Below are positions 24,851 through 31,698 of a stretch of DNA of 60,714 nt, one piece after another. The stretch lies in NCBI GenBank assembly GCA_041674705.1, contig JBAYVF010000010.1, positions 1-60,714 on the forward strand. Reading direction: 5' to 3'. The position numbers and the translations under genes are program-made. The stretch's first letter is position 1; each line of letters starts with the position of its first letter. This DNA comes from Aquincolibacterium sp041674705. Its GTDB lineage: Bacteria > Omnitrophota > Omnitrophia > Omnitrophales > Aquincolibacteriaceae. The notes under the pieces are model-generated. The model made no database searches, was not told the DNA's origin, and saw only the letters and a program-made list of their open reading frames with translations.

Positions 24851-25039
24851 TCATTTTACGGCTCCCTGCGCAACCATGTCTTCAATATTGGTAGCGGTCT
24901 GTTTGAGGCCACGGATATCCACCACGACATTGGCGTTGATCGTGATAGGACGGTTGGGATCTCCCACGGCCTTGACCGTGCAGCCCGCGATCGCAATCGC
25001 GGCTAAGAGAAACGCTAATGCTTTCGTAACAAGTTTCAT
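24851..25039 (-). CDS. ynbE: YnbE-like outer-membrane lipoprotein
   Basis: The 62-residue lipoprotein has a signal peptide with lipobox IAGC (Cys20) and the YnbE signature DPNRPITINANVVVDIR, followed by a short helix. In E. coli YnbE is an outer-membrane lipoprotein that multimerises and joins the C-terminal end of YdbH to form a hydrophobic bridge across the periplasm. The length and motif match the family well. It begins 1 base after the stop of the ydbH-like gene, so the two are likely translationally coupled. Confidence 0.85.
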   Translation of the reverse strand: MKLVTKALAFLLAAIAIAGCTVKAVGDPNRPITINANVVVDIRGLKQTATNIEDMVAQGAVK

Positions 25040-25040
25040 T

Positions 25041-25883
25041 TTATTTTACCTCGATCAGTCCCATGATCCGGGCGATTTGTGAGAACGCGTCTTTTTGGTC
25101 AGTCTTGATCTGCGAGTTCAGTGTCAGTTTCAGATTATAAGCCGGAATGAAGATTTGGAGGAAAATTTTCATGCTGTCGCCTTGGAGGAGGCTGACCTTT
25201 AAAGCAGCCCGGTCATAGCGGACAAGTTCCTGGCTTTCGGAGGCTTTTTTGACTTTGTCTTTTTGAAGAGAGGCCGGGAGATAAGGCAGAAAGAGATCAA
25301 AGAACCGGGCCTGGATATTGCCGCCGGGTTGAGGCGCTTCGAGGTCCATGTTGAATGTAGGTTCCTGGCCCAAGGTCTGGCGGAATGTCAGATTGCCTTT
25401 CATCGCGCCGGTGGCACCCCCGAGGTCCTGAGGGTCCAGCCATTGCCAATCCTCGAGATCCGTTTTTCCAAAGTCGGCGGAACATTCAAAGCTCCAGGCC
25501 TTTCCGGTCCGGATCATAAGTGTTCCTGAAATCCCGGGGCGCGAAGATCCTTGAGGCCGCAGTCCCTCAAAAATGAAGCGCACGGGTTTTGGCGTGATCA
25601 AAATAAAAAGGGGATCCCGGGATTCAAGGGATCTCACTTCCAGCGGGATTGGATTTTGGCGGGTTTTCAGTTTTCCGGTGATTCCCGTAAGATGGATCTT
25701 GAAATGATGATCCAGCGAGACTTTTTCGATTTGCAGGGAACCGGCGAAATAGTCTTTGGCGGAATTGTTTGCCAGCCGTTCCGCGAGGTTGCGTTCAAGC
25801 TCGGGAAGACGCGGAAGGCCCCAGAGCGCAAGACCCAGAAGTGCCGCTGCCAGAAGCAATACGAAAAGGGTTTTTTTCTTCAT
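25041..25883 (-). CDS. YdbH-like (AsmA-superfamily) inner-membrane protein, short
   Basis: From ATG 25883 the protein has 280 residues: an N-terminal membrane anchor (KKKTLFVLLLAAALLGLALWGLP), then a beta-rich region with the AsmA-like pattern (ERLANNSAKDYFAGSLQIEKVSLDHHFKIHLTGITGKL, and later GAMKGNLTFRQTLG). Its position before ynbE and ydbL identifies it as the ydbH counterpart. E. coli YdbH is about three times longer, so this would make a much shorter lipid bridge, or only part of one. The frame extends to 25952, but that part overlaps tRNA-Leu and is spurious. It lies 28 bases downstream of tRNA-Leu on the same strand and may share its transcript. Confidence 0.7.
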   Translation of the reverse strand: MKKKTLFVLLLAAALLGLALWGLPRLPELERNLAERLANNSAKDYFAGSLQIEKVSLDHHFKIHLTGITGKLKTRQNPIPLEVRSLESRDPLFILITPKPVRFIFEGLRPQGSSRPGISGTLMIRTGKAWSFECSADFGKTDLEDWQWLDPQDLGGATGAMKGNLTFRQTLGQEPTFNMDLEAPQPGGNIQARFFDLFLPYLPASLQKDKVKKASESQELVRYDRAALKVSLLQGDSMKIFLQIFIPAYNLKLTLNSQIKTDQKDAFSQIARIMGLIEVK

Positions 25884-25889
25884 GATGTC

Positions 25890-25914
25890 GCACTTTTCCA
25901 TTGGAGAAAAATGC
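25890..25914. repeat. Hairpin abutting tRNA-Leu 3' end
   Basis: GCAcTTTTC pairs with GAAAAaTGC around CATTGGA, with one C-A mismatch. It overlaps the last tRNA base pairs and belongs to the ACTTTTTC/GAAAAAGT hairpin set seen after tRNA-Lys and tRNA-Gly. Confidence 0.6.
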
Positions 25915-25993
25915 GGCCGGAGGGACTTGAACCCCCAACCCTTTCGGGACAAGATCCTAAGTCTTGCGCGTCTGCCAATTTCGCCACGGCCGC
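25912..25993 (-). tRNA. tRNA-Leu (anticodon TAG)
   Basis: Minus strand, 82 bases: acceptor GCGGCCG/CGGCCGC, anticodon stem CAAGA/TCTTG with loop CTTAGGA (TAG, reads CUA), a long variable arm with TCCCGAAAGGG typical of class II tRNAs, and T-loop TTCAAGT. CCA is not encoded. Confidence 0.94.
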
Positions 25994-26042
25994 AGATTCG
26001 AAACCGATTTGCCAGATACTGAGCAGAGAAAAAAGTGCGGTT

Positions 26043-26074
26043 GTCGTAGAGGGCTTTCTTTGAGCCCTCACGAC
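26043..26074. other. Hairpin between tRNA-Lys and tRNA-Leu
   Basis: GTCGT-a-GAGGGCT pairs with AGCCCTC-a-CGAC around TTTCTTTG. It lies in the spacer of the two co-oriented tRNAs and could be a processing or pausing signal. Confidence 0.5.
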
Positions 26075-26079
26075 ACCGT

Positions 26080-26100
26080 ACTTTTTCATTGAGAAAAAGT
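26080..26100. repeat. Hairpin abutting tRNA-Lys 3' end
   Basis: ACTTTTTC and GAAAAAGT form a perfect 8-bp stem around ATTGA. Its last base is the tRNA discriminator position. Confidence 0.7.
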
Positions 26101-26172
26101 GCGCCCTGAAGGATTCGAACCTTCGACCCAGTGATTAAGAGTCACTTGCTCTACCAACTGAGCTAAGGGCGC
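26100..26172 (-). tRNA. tRNA-Lys (anticodon CTT)
   Basis: Minus strand: acceptor GCGCCCT/AGGGCGC, D-arm AGCTCAGTTGGTAGAGCA, anticodon stem AGTGA/TCACT with loop CTCTTAA (CTT), T-loop TTCGAAT. CCA is not encoded. It is followed on the same strand by tRNA-Leu and ydbH-ynbE-ydbL. Confidence 0.94.
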
Positions 26173-26214
26173 ATAAAAGGGATCATGACGATGGGTTCTG
26201 GAAAAACGGGGGCT

Positions 26215-26243
26215 ATTCTACTGAAGGACCGGTTACTTTACAA
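26215..26243 (-). promoter_or_regulatory. Promoter of tRNA-Lys (minus strand)
   Basis: On the minus strand TTGTAA, 17 bases, TAGAAT. It lies about 43 bases before tRNA-Lys and may serve the whole tRNA-Lys, tRNA-Leu, ydbH-ynbE-ydbL unit. The -10 box is identical to that of tRNA-Gly. Confidence 0.65.
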
Positions 26244-26297
26244 GAAGTTCGCGTTTTTTTTCGGGACGGATCCCGAGAAAAAAGGGTTTGGGTATGT

Positions 26298-26326
26298 TTG
26301 ACAAAGCGGAGTTTATTCCCTAGAAT
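26298..26326 (+). promoter_or_regulatory. Promoter of tRNA-Gly
   Basis: TTGACA, 17 bases, TAGAAT. Transcription would begin near 26333, 33 bases before the tRNA. Confidence 0.8.
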
Positions 26327-26365
26327 ACGGCGCCTCATCGCTCGAAGTTCTTACCTTTTTAACAA

Positions 26366-26439
26366 GCGAGTGTAGCATAGTGGTAATGCTCTGCCTTGCC
26401 AAGGCAGCTACGAGGGTTCGATTCCCTCCACTCGCTCCA
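26366..26439 (+). tRNA. tRNA-Gly (anticodon GCC), CCA encoded
   Basis: Acceptor GCGAGTG/CACTCGC, D-arm GCATAGTGGTAATGC, anticodon stem CTGCC/GGCAG with the GCC anticodon in loop TTGCCAA, T-loop TTCGATT, discriminator T and encoded CCA (26437-26439). It is the only one of the five tRNAs here with an encoded CCA. Confidence 0.95.
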
Positions 26440-26464
26440 TACTTTTTCATAATGAAAAAGTATG
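26438..26464. repeat. Perfect hairpin abutting tRNA-Gly 3' end
   Basis: CATACTTTTTCAT and ATGAAAAAGTATG are perfect complements separated by a single A. The hairpin begins inside the encoded CCA and shares the ACTTTTTC core with those after tRNA-Lys and tRNA-Leu. Confidence 0.75.
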
Positions 26465-26761
26465 ACGCCGTGAGAACTTAATGACAGTTCTCTACGGCTA
26501 TGAGCGTAGTTAGCGGCGAGGGAATCGAAGGGAGCACTTGCAAGCAAAACTGACATGCGTCAGATTTGCAAGTGCGGGTGACCGACCCGGAGAGAGCATT
26601 AGCGAACGGAGGGCGTCGATTCCCTCCACTCGCTCTTCTGCTTCGCTGTGTTCTTGATGGCACAGCTTCGCAGGAATGAATAGAAAACAAGGACGAACCA
26701 AGGTTCTACGAAGCTCTGCTGAAAAAGACAGAGCGAAGTAGACCCACTCGCTCCATACTTT
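26465..26761 (+). other. Structured non-coding stretch with partial copies of the tRNA-Gly 3' end
   Basis: This 300-base gap before tig has no credible gene. It holds hairpins GCCGTGAGAAC/GTTCTCTACGGC (26467-26499), GCACTTGCAA/TTGCAAGTGC with inner CTGAC/GTCAG (26534-26575), and GCTGTG/CACAGC with outer CTGC/GCAG. It also holds copies of the tRNA-Gly tail. TCGATTCCCTCCACTCGCTC recurs exactly at 26616-26635. CCACTCGCTCCATACTTT (26428-26445) recurs exactly at 26744-26761. An inverted 11-base piece lies at 26518-26528. This looks like integration scars, an eroded tRNA array or an unknown structured RNA. Confidence 0.6.
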
Positions 26762-26777
26762 AAAGAAGGCGGTTTTT

Positions 26778-28124
26778 GTGTTACTGAAAAAGAAGAAAGA
26801 CGAAGTCTCTAACGACCTTTCCCTCAACGAAACCTCGCAGCCGCAAAGCTCTTCACTTAAGATCAAATTGCAGGACGGCAAGGCCTGCGAAAAGATCCTG
26901 ACGATTGAAGTGGCCCAGGACCGCATCAGCGAGGAATTCGAGTCCTTTTACAAGTCGATCGCCTCTCGCGCCAAAGTGCCGGGATTCCGTCCGGGCAAGA
27001 TCCCGCGGGATGTGTTGGTCATGCATTATGAGAAGAACGCGAATGACGCAGTGCTGGAAGCGCTCCTTTCGGAATCCCTGCCCAAGGCGCTTCGCGAAAA
27101 AGATCTAAATCCGCTCACGACGCCTGAGATCAAGGATATCCAGTTCTCCAAAGAAAAACTCACCTATAAAGCGCATATTGAGATCCGTCCCAAGGTCAAA
27201 CTTTCCCGCGTGACCGGATTAAGCGCCAAGAAGGAAAAAAGCGGCGTGAAGCCGGAAGATATTGAGAAAGCGCTCAAGCATACCCAGGAGATGCACGCTC
27301 AATATAAAGCGGTCGAAGGCCGCGCCGCGAAGATCGGCGACTTCGTTATCACGGATTATGTCTGCACGGTCGACGGCAAGGAAATGGAAAAGCGCAATGA
27401 TGATTGGATCGAGCTTAAAGAAGAAGAATACCTGAAAGGGTTTTCCTCCCAGCTCGTCGGTGCTAATATCGGCGATGAAAAGAACGTGCAGATCACTTTC
27501 CCTCAGGATATGGCGGATAAAAGGGCGGCCGGGAAAACCGCTTTTTTCAAGATGAAGGTCAAGGAGATCAAGGAAAAAACGCTTCCCGAGATTAACGATG
27601 ATCTCGCCAAGCAAGCCGGAGAATACAAGGACCTTGCCGATCTCAAGAAAAAGCTCACGGCCGATCTGGAAAAACGGGACGCCGACGAAAAAGAGGCTGC
27701 ATTCGAACGGGAGCTTCTGAACGAACTGATCAAACATAACAAGATCGATCTTCCGAGCGGGCTTTTGCAACGGCGGGCGGAATACCTGATGGATCAGGCG
27801 CGTCAGCGTTTCATTCAGCAGGGCGGCACCGACGAGATCTTCGATAAAGAAAAAGAAAAGATGCAAAAGGAGTTCGAAACCGAGGCGCGCCGTCAGATCC
27901 ATATCGCTTTTCTTCTGGATGAGATCGCGGAGGCGCAGGGGATCAAGGCCGAAGAGTTCGATCTTGGAGCAAAATACGAAGCTTTGAGTGCTCAGTACCG
28001 TCAGCCGAAGGAAACGATCGAGAAGTATTATAAAGAACACAAGGAAGCCCGGGAAACCCTGTTGGACCAGGTCCGGAACGAGAAGGTCATTGAATTTTTA
28101 AAGAAGAACGCGAAGAACAAGTAA
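26778..28124 (+). CDS. tig: Trigger factor, ribosome-associated chaperone
   Basis: The 448-residue protein binds ribosomal protein L23 at the exit tunnel and assists nascent chains. The N-terminal domain has the ribosome-binding signature SRAKVPGFRPGKIPRDVL. A PPIase (FKBP-like) region follows (IGDFVITDYVCTVDGKEM ... YLKGFSSQLVGANIGDEK), then the helical C-terminal chaperone arms (ELLNELIKHNKIDLPSGLL). E. coli TF has 432 residues. The GTG start at 26778 follows AAGAAGG; a short, charged, Ser-rich extension of about 25 residues precedes the usual first strand. It is upstream of clpP, as in many bacteria, with a fold-back repeat between them. Confidence 0.95.
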   Translation: MLLKKKKDEVSNDLSLNETSQPQSSSLKIKLQDGKACEKILTIEVAQDRISEEFESFYKSIASRAKVPGFRPGKIPRDVLVMHYEKNANDAVLEALLSESLPKALREKDLNPLTTPEIKDIQFSKEKLTYKAHIEIRPKVKLSRVTGLSAKKEKSGVKPEDIEKALKHTQEMHAQYKAVEGRAAKIGDFVITDYVCTVDGKEMEKRNDDWIELKEEEYLKGFSSQLVGANIGDEKNVQITFPQDMADKRAAGKTAFFKMKVKEIKEKTLPEINDDLAKQAGEYKDLADLKKKLTADLEKRDADEKEAAFERELLNELIKHNKIDLPSGLLQRRAEYLMDQARQRFIQQGGTDEIFDKEKEKMQKEFETEARRQIHIAFLLDEIAEAQGIKAEEFDLGAKYEALSAQYRQPKETIEKYYKEHKEARETLLDQVRNEKVIEFLKKNAKNK

Positions 28125-28206
28125 CAGACCGCAGACCACAGACGACAGACCGCAGACTGAAGTGATTTTTTAGTCTGAAGTCTCCAGTCTGAAGTCTTCA
28201 GTCTCA
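28125..28206. repeat. Word-repeat fold-back element, CAGACC family, empty
   Basis: The left arm (28125-28162) repeats CAGACC(G/A)CAGAC words and ends CAGACTGAAG. The right arm (28171-28206) has the complementary TAGTCTGAAGTCT, CAGTCTGAAGTCT words. The arms are separated by TGATTTTT. It starts directly after the tig stop and ends at the clpP ribosome-binding site. Confidence 0.7.
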
Positions 28207-28217
28207 CGGAGGGTTCT

Positions 28218-28820
28218 ATGAGCTATTTAGTCCCGATGGTCATTGAGACAACCGGAAAAGGGGAGCGGGCGTATGATATTTACTCGCGGCTTCTCAAAGA
28301 GCGCATTGTGTTCATCGGAACGCCGATCGATGACGTGATCGCGAACCTTATTATCGCTCAGATCCTCTTCCTTAATATGGAAGAGCCGGGCAAGGATATC
28401 AACGTCTATATCAATTCTCCCGGCGGTTCTGTGACCGCGGGCCTGGCGATCTATGACACTATGCGTTTCGTGAAGTGCGATGTCGCGACCTATTGTTTGG
28501 GTCAGGCCGCCAGCATGGGGTCGCTCCTTCTTGCGGCCGGCACCAAGGGGAAACGTTACGCCCTGCCGAATGCCCGCGTGATGATCCATCAACCCTGGGG
28601 TGGGACGCAGGGGACAGCTTCGGATATCCACATTCAGGCAAAAGAAATTCTAAAACTCAAAGAGCAGCTGAATCAGATCCTGGTCCATCACACCGGGCAG
28701 ACGATCGAAAAGATCGAAAAAGACACGGACCGCGATTATTTCATGTCCGCCCAAGAAGCCAAGGATTACGGTATTGTTGATCAAGTCATTACAACCCGCA
28801 TGGAGGTTCCAAAATCATGA
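28218..28820 (+). CDS. clpP: ATP-dependent Clp protease proteolytic subunit
   Basis: ClpP forms the 14-subunit serine protease chamber used by ClpX/ClpA. The 200-residue protein has the complete triad: Ser99 (GQAASMGSLLL), His124 (VMIHQPWGG) and Asp173 (DRDYFMS). It also has the family segments INSPGGSVTAG and SAQEAKDYGIVDQV. The start at 28218 follows GGAGGG. Unlike the common tig-clpP-clpX order, clpX does not follow; the next gene overlaps by 4 bases (ATGA) and is an aminotransferase, so clpX must lie elsewhere. Confidence 0.97.
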   Translation: MSYLVPMVIETTGKGERAYDIYSRLLKERIVFIGTPIDDVIANLIIAQILFLNMEEPGKDINVYINSPGGSVTAGLAIYDTMRFVKCDVATYCLGQAASMGSLLLAAGTKGKRYALPNARVMIHQPWGGTQGTASDIHIQAKEILKLKEQLNQILVHHTGQTIEKIEKDTDRDYFMSAQEAKDYGIVDQVITTRMEVPKS

Positions 28821-29938
28821 GCAAACCCACGATCCTTTTAACTCCCGGTCCGACGCCTGTTCCTGAAGTCACACGCAAGCTGATGGCGGAACCTATTTTC
28901 CACCATCGCACGCCGCGGTATCGCAAGATCTTCGGGGATGTTTCCGAGCGTTTGAAAAAAGTGTTCCTCACGAAGAACCCCGTTTATACCTTTGCCGGCT
29001 CGGGCAGTCTGGCGATGGAAGCGGCTTTGGTTAATTTTCATTCTGCGGGAGACAAGGTGCTTGTGGTGGAGAACGGAAAATTCGCCGAGCGTTTCACGCT
29101 GATCGCAAAAGCGTTCGGGCTCAATCCGATCAGTCTTAAGGTTCCGTACGGAGAAGCGCCGAATCCGAAGCAGATCGAAGAGGCGTTCAAAAAAGATCCG
29201 GACATCAAGGCTGTTTGCGTCCAGCTCTGCGAAACCTCGACGGCGGTCCTGAGCGATATCAAGGCGATAGGCGAGATCGTCGCAAAGACGAACGCGCTTT
29301 TGATCGTAGACGCCATTTCGGGGCTTGGTGCCGATCGTCTGGAGACCGACAATTGGCATGTGGACCTTGTGGTCAGCGGTTCCCAGAAAGCCCTGATGCT
29401 TCCCCCGGGACTTGCGTTCCTGAGTGTGAGCGAAAAGGCTAAAGCCCGCATGGCGACGGCCAAATTGCCGAAGTTCTATTACGATCTGAAATATTATGAA
29501 AAATCCCTGAAAGACAGTGACACGCCCTGGACGCCGGCCTTGACGCTGGTGATCGGCCTTCAAAAGTCGTTGGATCTGATCGAGAAGGAAGGGGTTGAGA
29601 ACGTTTTCAAGCGTTGCGCCGCGAATGCCGCTTTTACGCGCGAGTCACTTCAAAAAATGGGCCTGAAGCTTTTTTCAAAAGCGCCTTCTTCGACCGTGAC
29701 GGCTGCGTGGCTTCCCGAAGGGATCGATGGCGAGAAACTCTGCGAAGTGCTGCGCGATGAAAAAGGGATCGCGATGGCGGGCGGGCAAGGCGATCAGATG
29801 AAGGGGAAGGTCGTCCGCATCTGTCACATGGGCGCGATCACGAAAAAAGATATAGAAACCGGATTGAAAGTGCTCGGCCAGACTCTTAAGGAAATGAAGG
29901 CCGCTTCCGGTTCTTCCTGCTGCTGTTCTTGTAAGTGA
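28817..29938 (+). CDS. Class V aminotransferase (serine/alanine-glyoxylate type), probable role in serine synthesis
   Basis: The 373-residue PLP enzyme has the alanine-glyoxylate/serine-pyruvate aminotransferase pattern: LLTPGPTPVPEVTRKLM, HHRTPRYRKIF, FAGSGSLAMEAALVN, VDAISGLGADRLETD, and the PLP lysine in VSGSQKALMLPPGLA (about Lys190). It lies directly upstream of serA, and no serC is seen. In several lineages such an enzyme is inferred to transaminate phosphohydroxypyruvate; that is inference here. The C-terminus is odd: after a normal last helix it ends SGSSCCCSCK, four cysteines in five residues, which is not part of the fold. Translation is probably coupled to clpP (ATGA overlap). Confidence 0.88.
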   Translation: MSKPTILLTPGPTPVPEVTRKLMAEPIFHHRTPRYRKIFGDVSERLKKVFLTKNPVYTFAGSGSLAMEAALVNFHSAGDKVLVVENGKFAERFTLIAKAFGLNPISLKVPYGEAPNPKQIEEAFKKDPDIKAVCVQLCETSTAVLSDIKAIGEIVAKTNALLIVDAISGLGADRLETDNWHVDLVVSGSQKALMLPPGLAFLSVSEKAKARMATAKLPKFYYDLKYYEKSLKDSDTPWTPALTLVIGLQKSLDLIEKEGVENVFKRCAANAAFTRESLQKMGLKLFSKAPSSTVTAAWLPEGIDGEKLCEVLRDEKGIAMAGGQGDQMKGKVVRICHMGAITKKDIETGLKVLGQTLKEMKAASGSSCCCSCK

Positions 29939-29962
29939 CAAAAAAGGGATCCCTTTTTTGTC
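29937..29962. terminator. Palindromic bidirectional terminator
   Basis: A 26-base perfect palindrome: GACAAAAAAGGG followed by AT and its complement CCCTTTTTTGTC. It starts within the aminotransferase stop codon. The A- and T-tracts allow termination on either strand. Confidence 0.7.
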
Positions 29963-29986
29963 CCGCAGGGACTGCAAAAAAGAGCT

Positions 29987-30053
29987 GTCATTCCCGCAAG
30001 TTTTAAGCGGGAATCCAGAGCGCGGATCCCCGATTAAAGCATTCGGGGATGAC
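29987..30053. repeat. GTCATTCCCGC dispersed palindromic repeat, copy 1
   Basis: An outer GTCAT/ATGAC stem encloses two inner hairpins, CCCGC/GCGGG and CCCCG/CGGGG. Copy 2 is at 37022. Repeats of this type are widespread REP-like intergenic elements in bacteria. Confidence 0.75.
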
Positions 30054-30094
30054 AAAGGGTGCGAAAGTATTTTTAAAATTAGGGAGATTCAATC

Positions 30095-31684
30095 ATGATG
30101 AAAATACTGGTTTCAGATTCGTTGGGGCAGGGCGGAATGGACATTCTCCGCAAAGAGAAGAATATCCAGGTCGATGAAAAGGTCGGACTCAAGCCCGAAG
30201 AACTTAAAAAGATCATCGGGGAATATGATGCGATCCTGATCCGTAGCGCTACGAAGCTGACGGCTGATATTATTGAAGCCGGTAAGAAGCTCCGCGTGAT
30301 CGGCCGCGCCGGTGTGGGCGTGGACAATGTGGATCTGAATGCGGCCACCAAGCGCGGCATTATTGTCATGAATACTCCCGAAGGCAACACCATCTCGACG
30401 GCGGAGCTCAGCTTCTCGATGATGATGGCGGTTGCCCGCAATATCCCGCAAGCCGATGCCCATGTGAAAAAAGGCGAATGGAAACGCAACAAGTTCCAGG
30501 GAACGGAATTGAACGGCAAGACGCTCGGGATCGTGGGCTTCGGCCGCATCGGCCGCGAAGTGGCCAAACGCGCAAGCGCTTTCAATATGAAGGTGATGGT
30601 ATTTGATCCCTTCATTTCCAAAGAAAGCGTAAAACAATATCCCGTGGAATTCGTGGATGTGCCGACGCTCCTCAGGAACTCGGATTTTCTCACGTTCCAT
30701 ACGCCGCTTACGAAGGAAACGAAAAATCTTCTTAATGCCGAGACTTTCAAGCTTTGTAAAAAAGGCGTCCGGATCGTCAACTGCGCCCGCGGCGGTATCG
30801 TGGACGAGATGGCGCTCGCTGAGGCGATCCAAAGCGGTCAAGTCGCTGGCGCTGCTTTTGACGTGTTTGTAACAGAGCCGCCCGCTGCGGACCATCCGCT
30901 TTTGAAACTCCCGCAATTTATCTGCACGCCGCATCTGGGCGCTGTCACGCAAGAAGCGCAGGAGAATGTGGCGCTTGAGGTGGCGAAACAGGCGATCGAT
31001 GCGCTGAATGACCGCGCGATCCGCAATGCCGTGAATCTTCCGAATCTGGATCCGGACACGCTCAAGGGCCTCAAGCCCTGGCTTGTGCTCGCGGAAAAGA
31101 TCGGCATGCTTTACGCGCAGCTTTTTACCGGAAGCTTCAAAAAAGTAGAGATCCGCTACGGCGGGGACCCGACACGTTTTAATGTAGCGCCGCTTACGAT
31201 GGCGGTGGTCAAGGGACTTCTCAAGCCGATCTGCGGGGATTCCGTGAATTTCATTAATGCTCTGGCCGTGGCCAAAGAGCGCGGGATCGCGATCGCGGAG
31301 AGCCGCAGTGACGAGAATGAAGGTTTTACGAGTTTTATCGATGTCGAAGTGGTCCAGGGCAAGGAAACGCACCGGATCATGGGAACGCTTTTCAGTAATG
31401 AACCGCGCATCGTGCGGCTAAATGAGTTCATGATCGATGTGGTGCCCGAAGGGTGGGTGCTCTTCGTGAAAAACGACGATCTTCCCGGCGTGGTTGGAAC
31501 CATCGGAACCGTGCTTGGCAAGAACGGCGTCAATATCGCGGAGATGTCACTGGGGCGTGTCGGCAAAGGCAAGAAAGCTTACGCGATGACCGCGATCAAC
31601 ACCGATAGCGAAGTGCCTGCCAAGGTCGTGGCGTTGATCAAGAAGAACAAACTCGTCTTGGACGTCAAAGTCGTTAAATTATAG
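30095..31684 (+). CDS. serA: D-3-phosphoglycerate dehydrogenase
   Basis: SerA oxidises 3-phosphoglycerate to phosphohydroxypyruvate, the first step of serine synthesis, in the cytoplasm. The 529-residue protein is the long, type 1 form: substrate domain (ILIRSATKLTADII, GRAGVGVDNVD), NAD-binding fold (GKTLGIVGFGRIGREVAKRA), catalytic segment (NCARGGIVDE ... FICTPHLGAVTQEA), an intervening allosteric-substrate-binding domain (about 320-450) and a C-terminal ACT domain (VLFVKNDDLPGVVGTIGTVLG), which suggests serine feedback. ATG ATG begins at 30095 after AGGGAG. It is preceded by the aminotransferase that may complete the pathway. Confidence 0.96.
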   Translation: MMKILVSDSLGQGGMDILRKEKNIQVDEKVGLKPEELKKIIGEYDAILIRSATKLTADIIEAGKKLRVIGRAGVGVDNVDLNAATKRGIIVMNTPEGNTISTAELSFSMMMAVARNIPQADAHVKKGEWKRNKFQGTELNGKTLGIVGFGRIGREVAKRASAFNMKVMVFDPFISKESVKQYPVEFVDVPTLLRNSDFLTFHTPLTKETKNLLNAETFKLCKKGVRIVNCARGGIVDEMALAEAIQSGQVAGAAFDVFVTEPPAADHPLLKLPQFICTPHLGAVTQEAQENVALEVAKQAIDALNDRAIRNAVNLPNLDPDTLKGLKPWLVLAEKIGMLYAQLFTGSFKKVEIRYGGDPTRFNVAPLTMAVVKGLLKPICGDSVNFINALAVAKERGIAIAESRSDENEGFTSFIDVEVVQGKETHRIMGTLFSNEPRIVRLNEFMIDVVPEGWVLFVKNDDLPGVVGTIGTVLGKNGVNIAEMSLGRVGKGKKAYAMTAINTDSEVPAKVVALIKKNKLVLDVKVVKL

Positions 31685-31698
31685 AAGAGAGGGATCGA

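Noticed and set aside
25884..25952. N-terminal extension of the YdbH-like protein
   Set aside because: It overlaps tRNA-Leu on the same strand.
26465..26761. tmRNA, RNase P or SRP RNA
   Set aside because: The tRNA-like ends belong to tRNA-Gly copies; no tag-peptide frame, pseudoknot core or SRP loop motif was found by eye.
28125..28206. CRISPR array or simple tandem repeat
   Set aside because: The words vary in spacing and order, there are no constant repeats with unique spacers, and the two halves are complementary.
30113..31372. 419-codon open frame on the minus strand
   Set aside because: It lies wholly antisense to serA, whose motifs are complete; the antisense protein has no recognisable domain and no ribosome-binding site.
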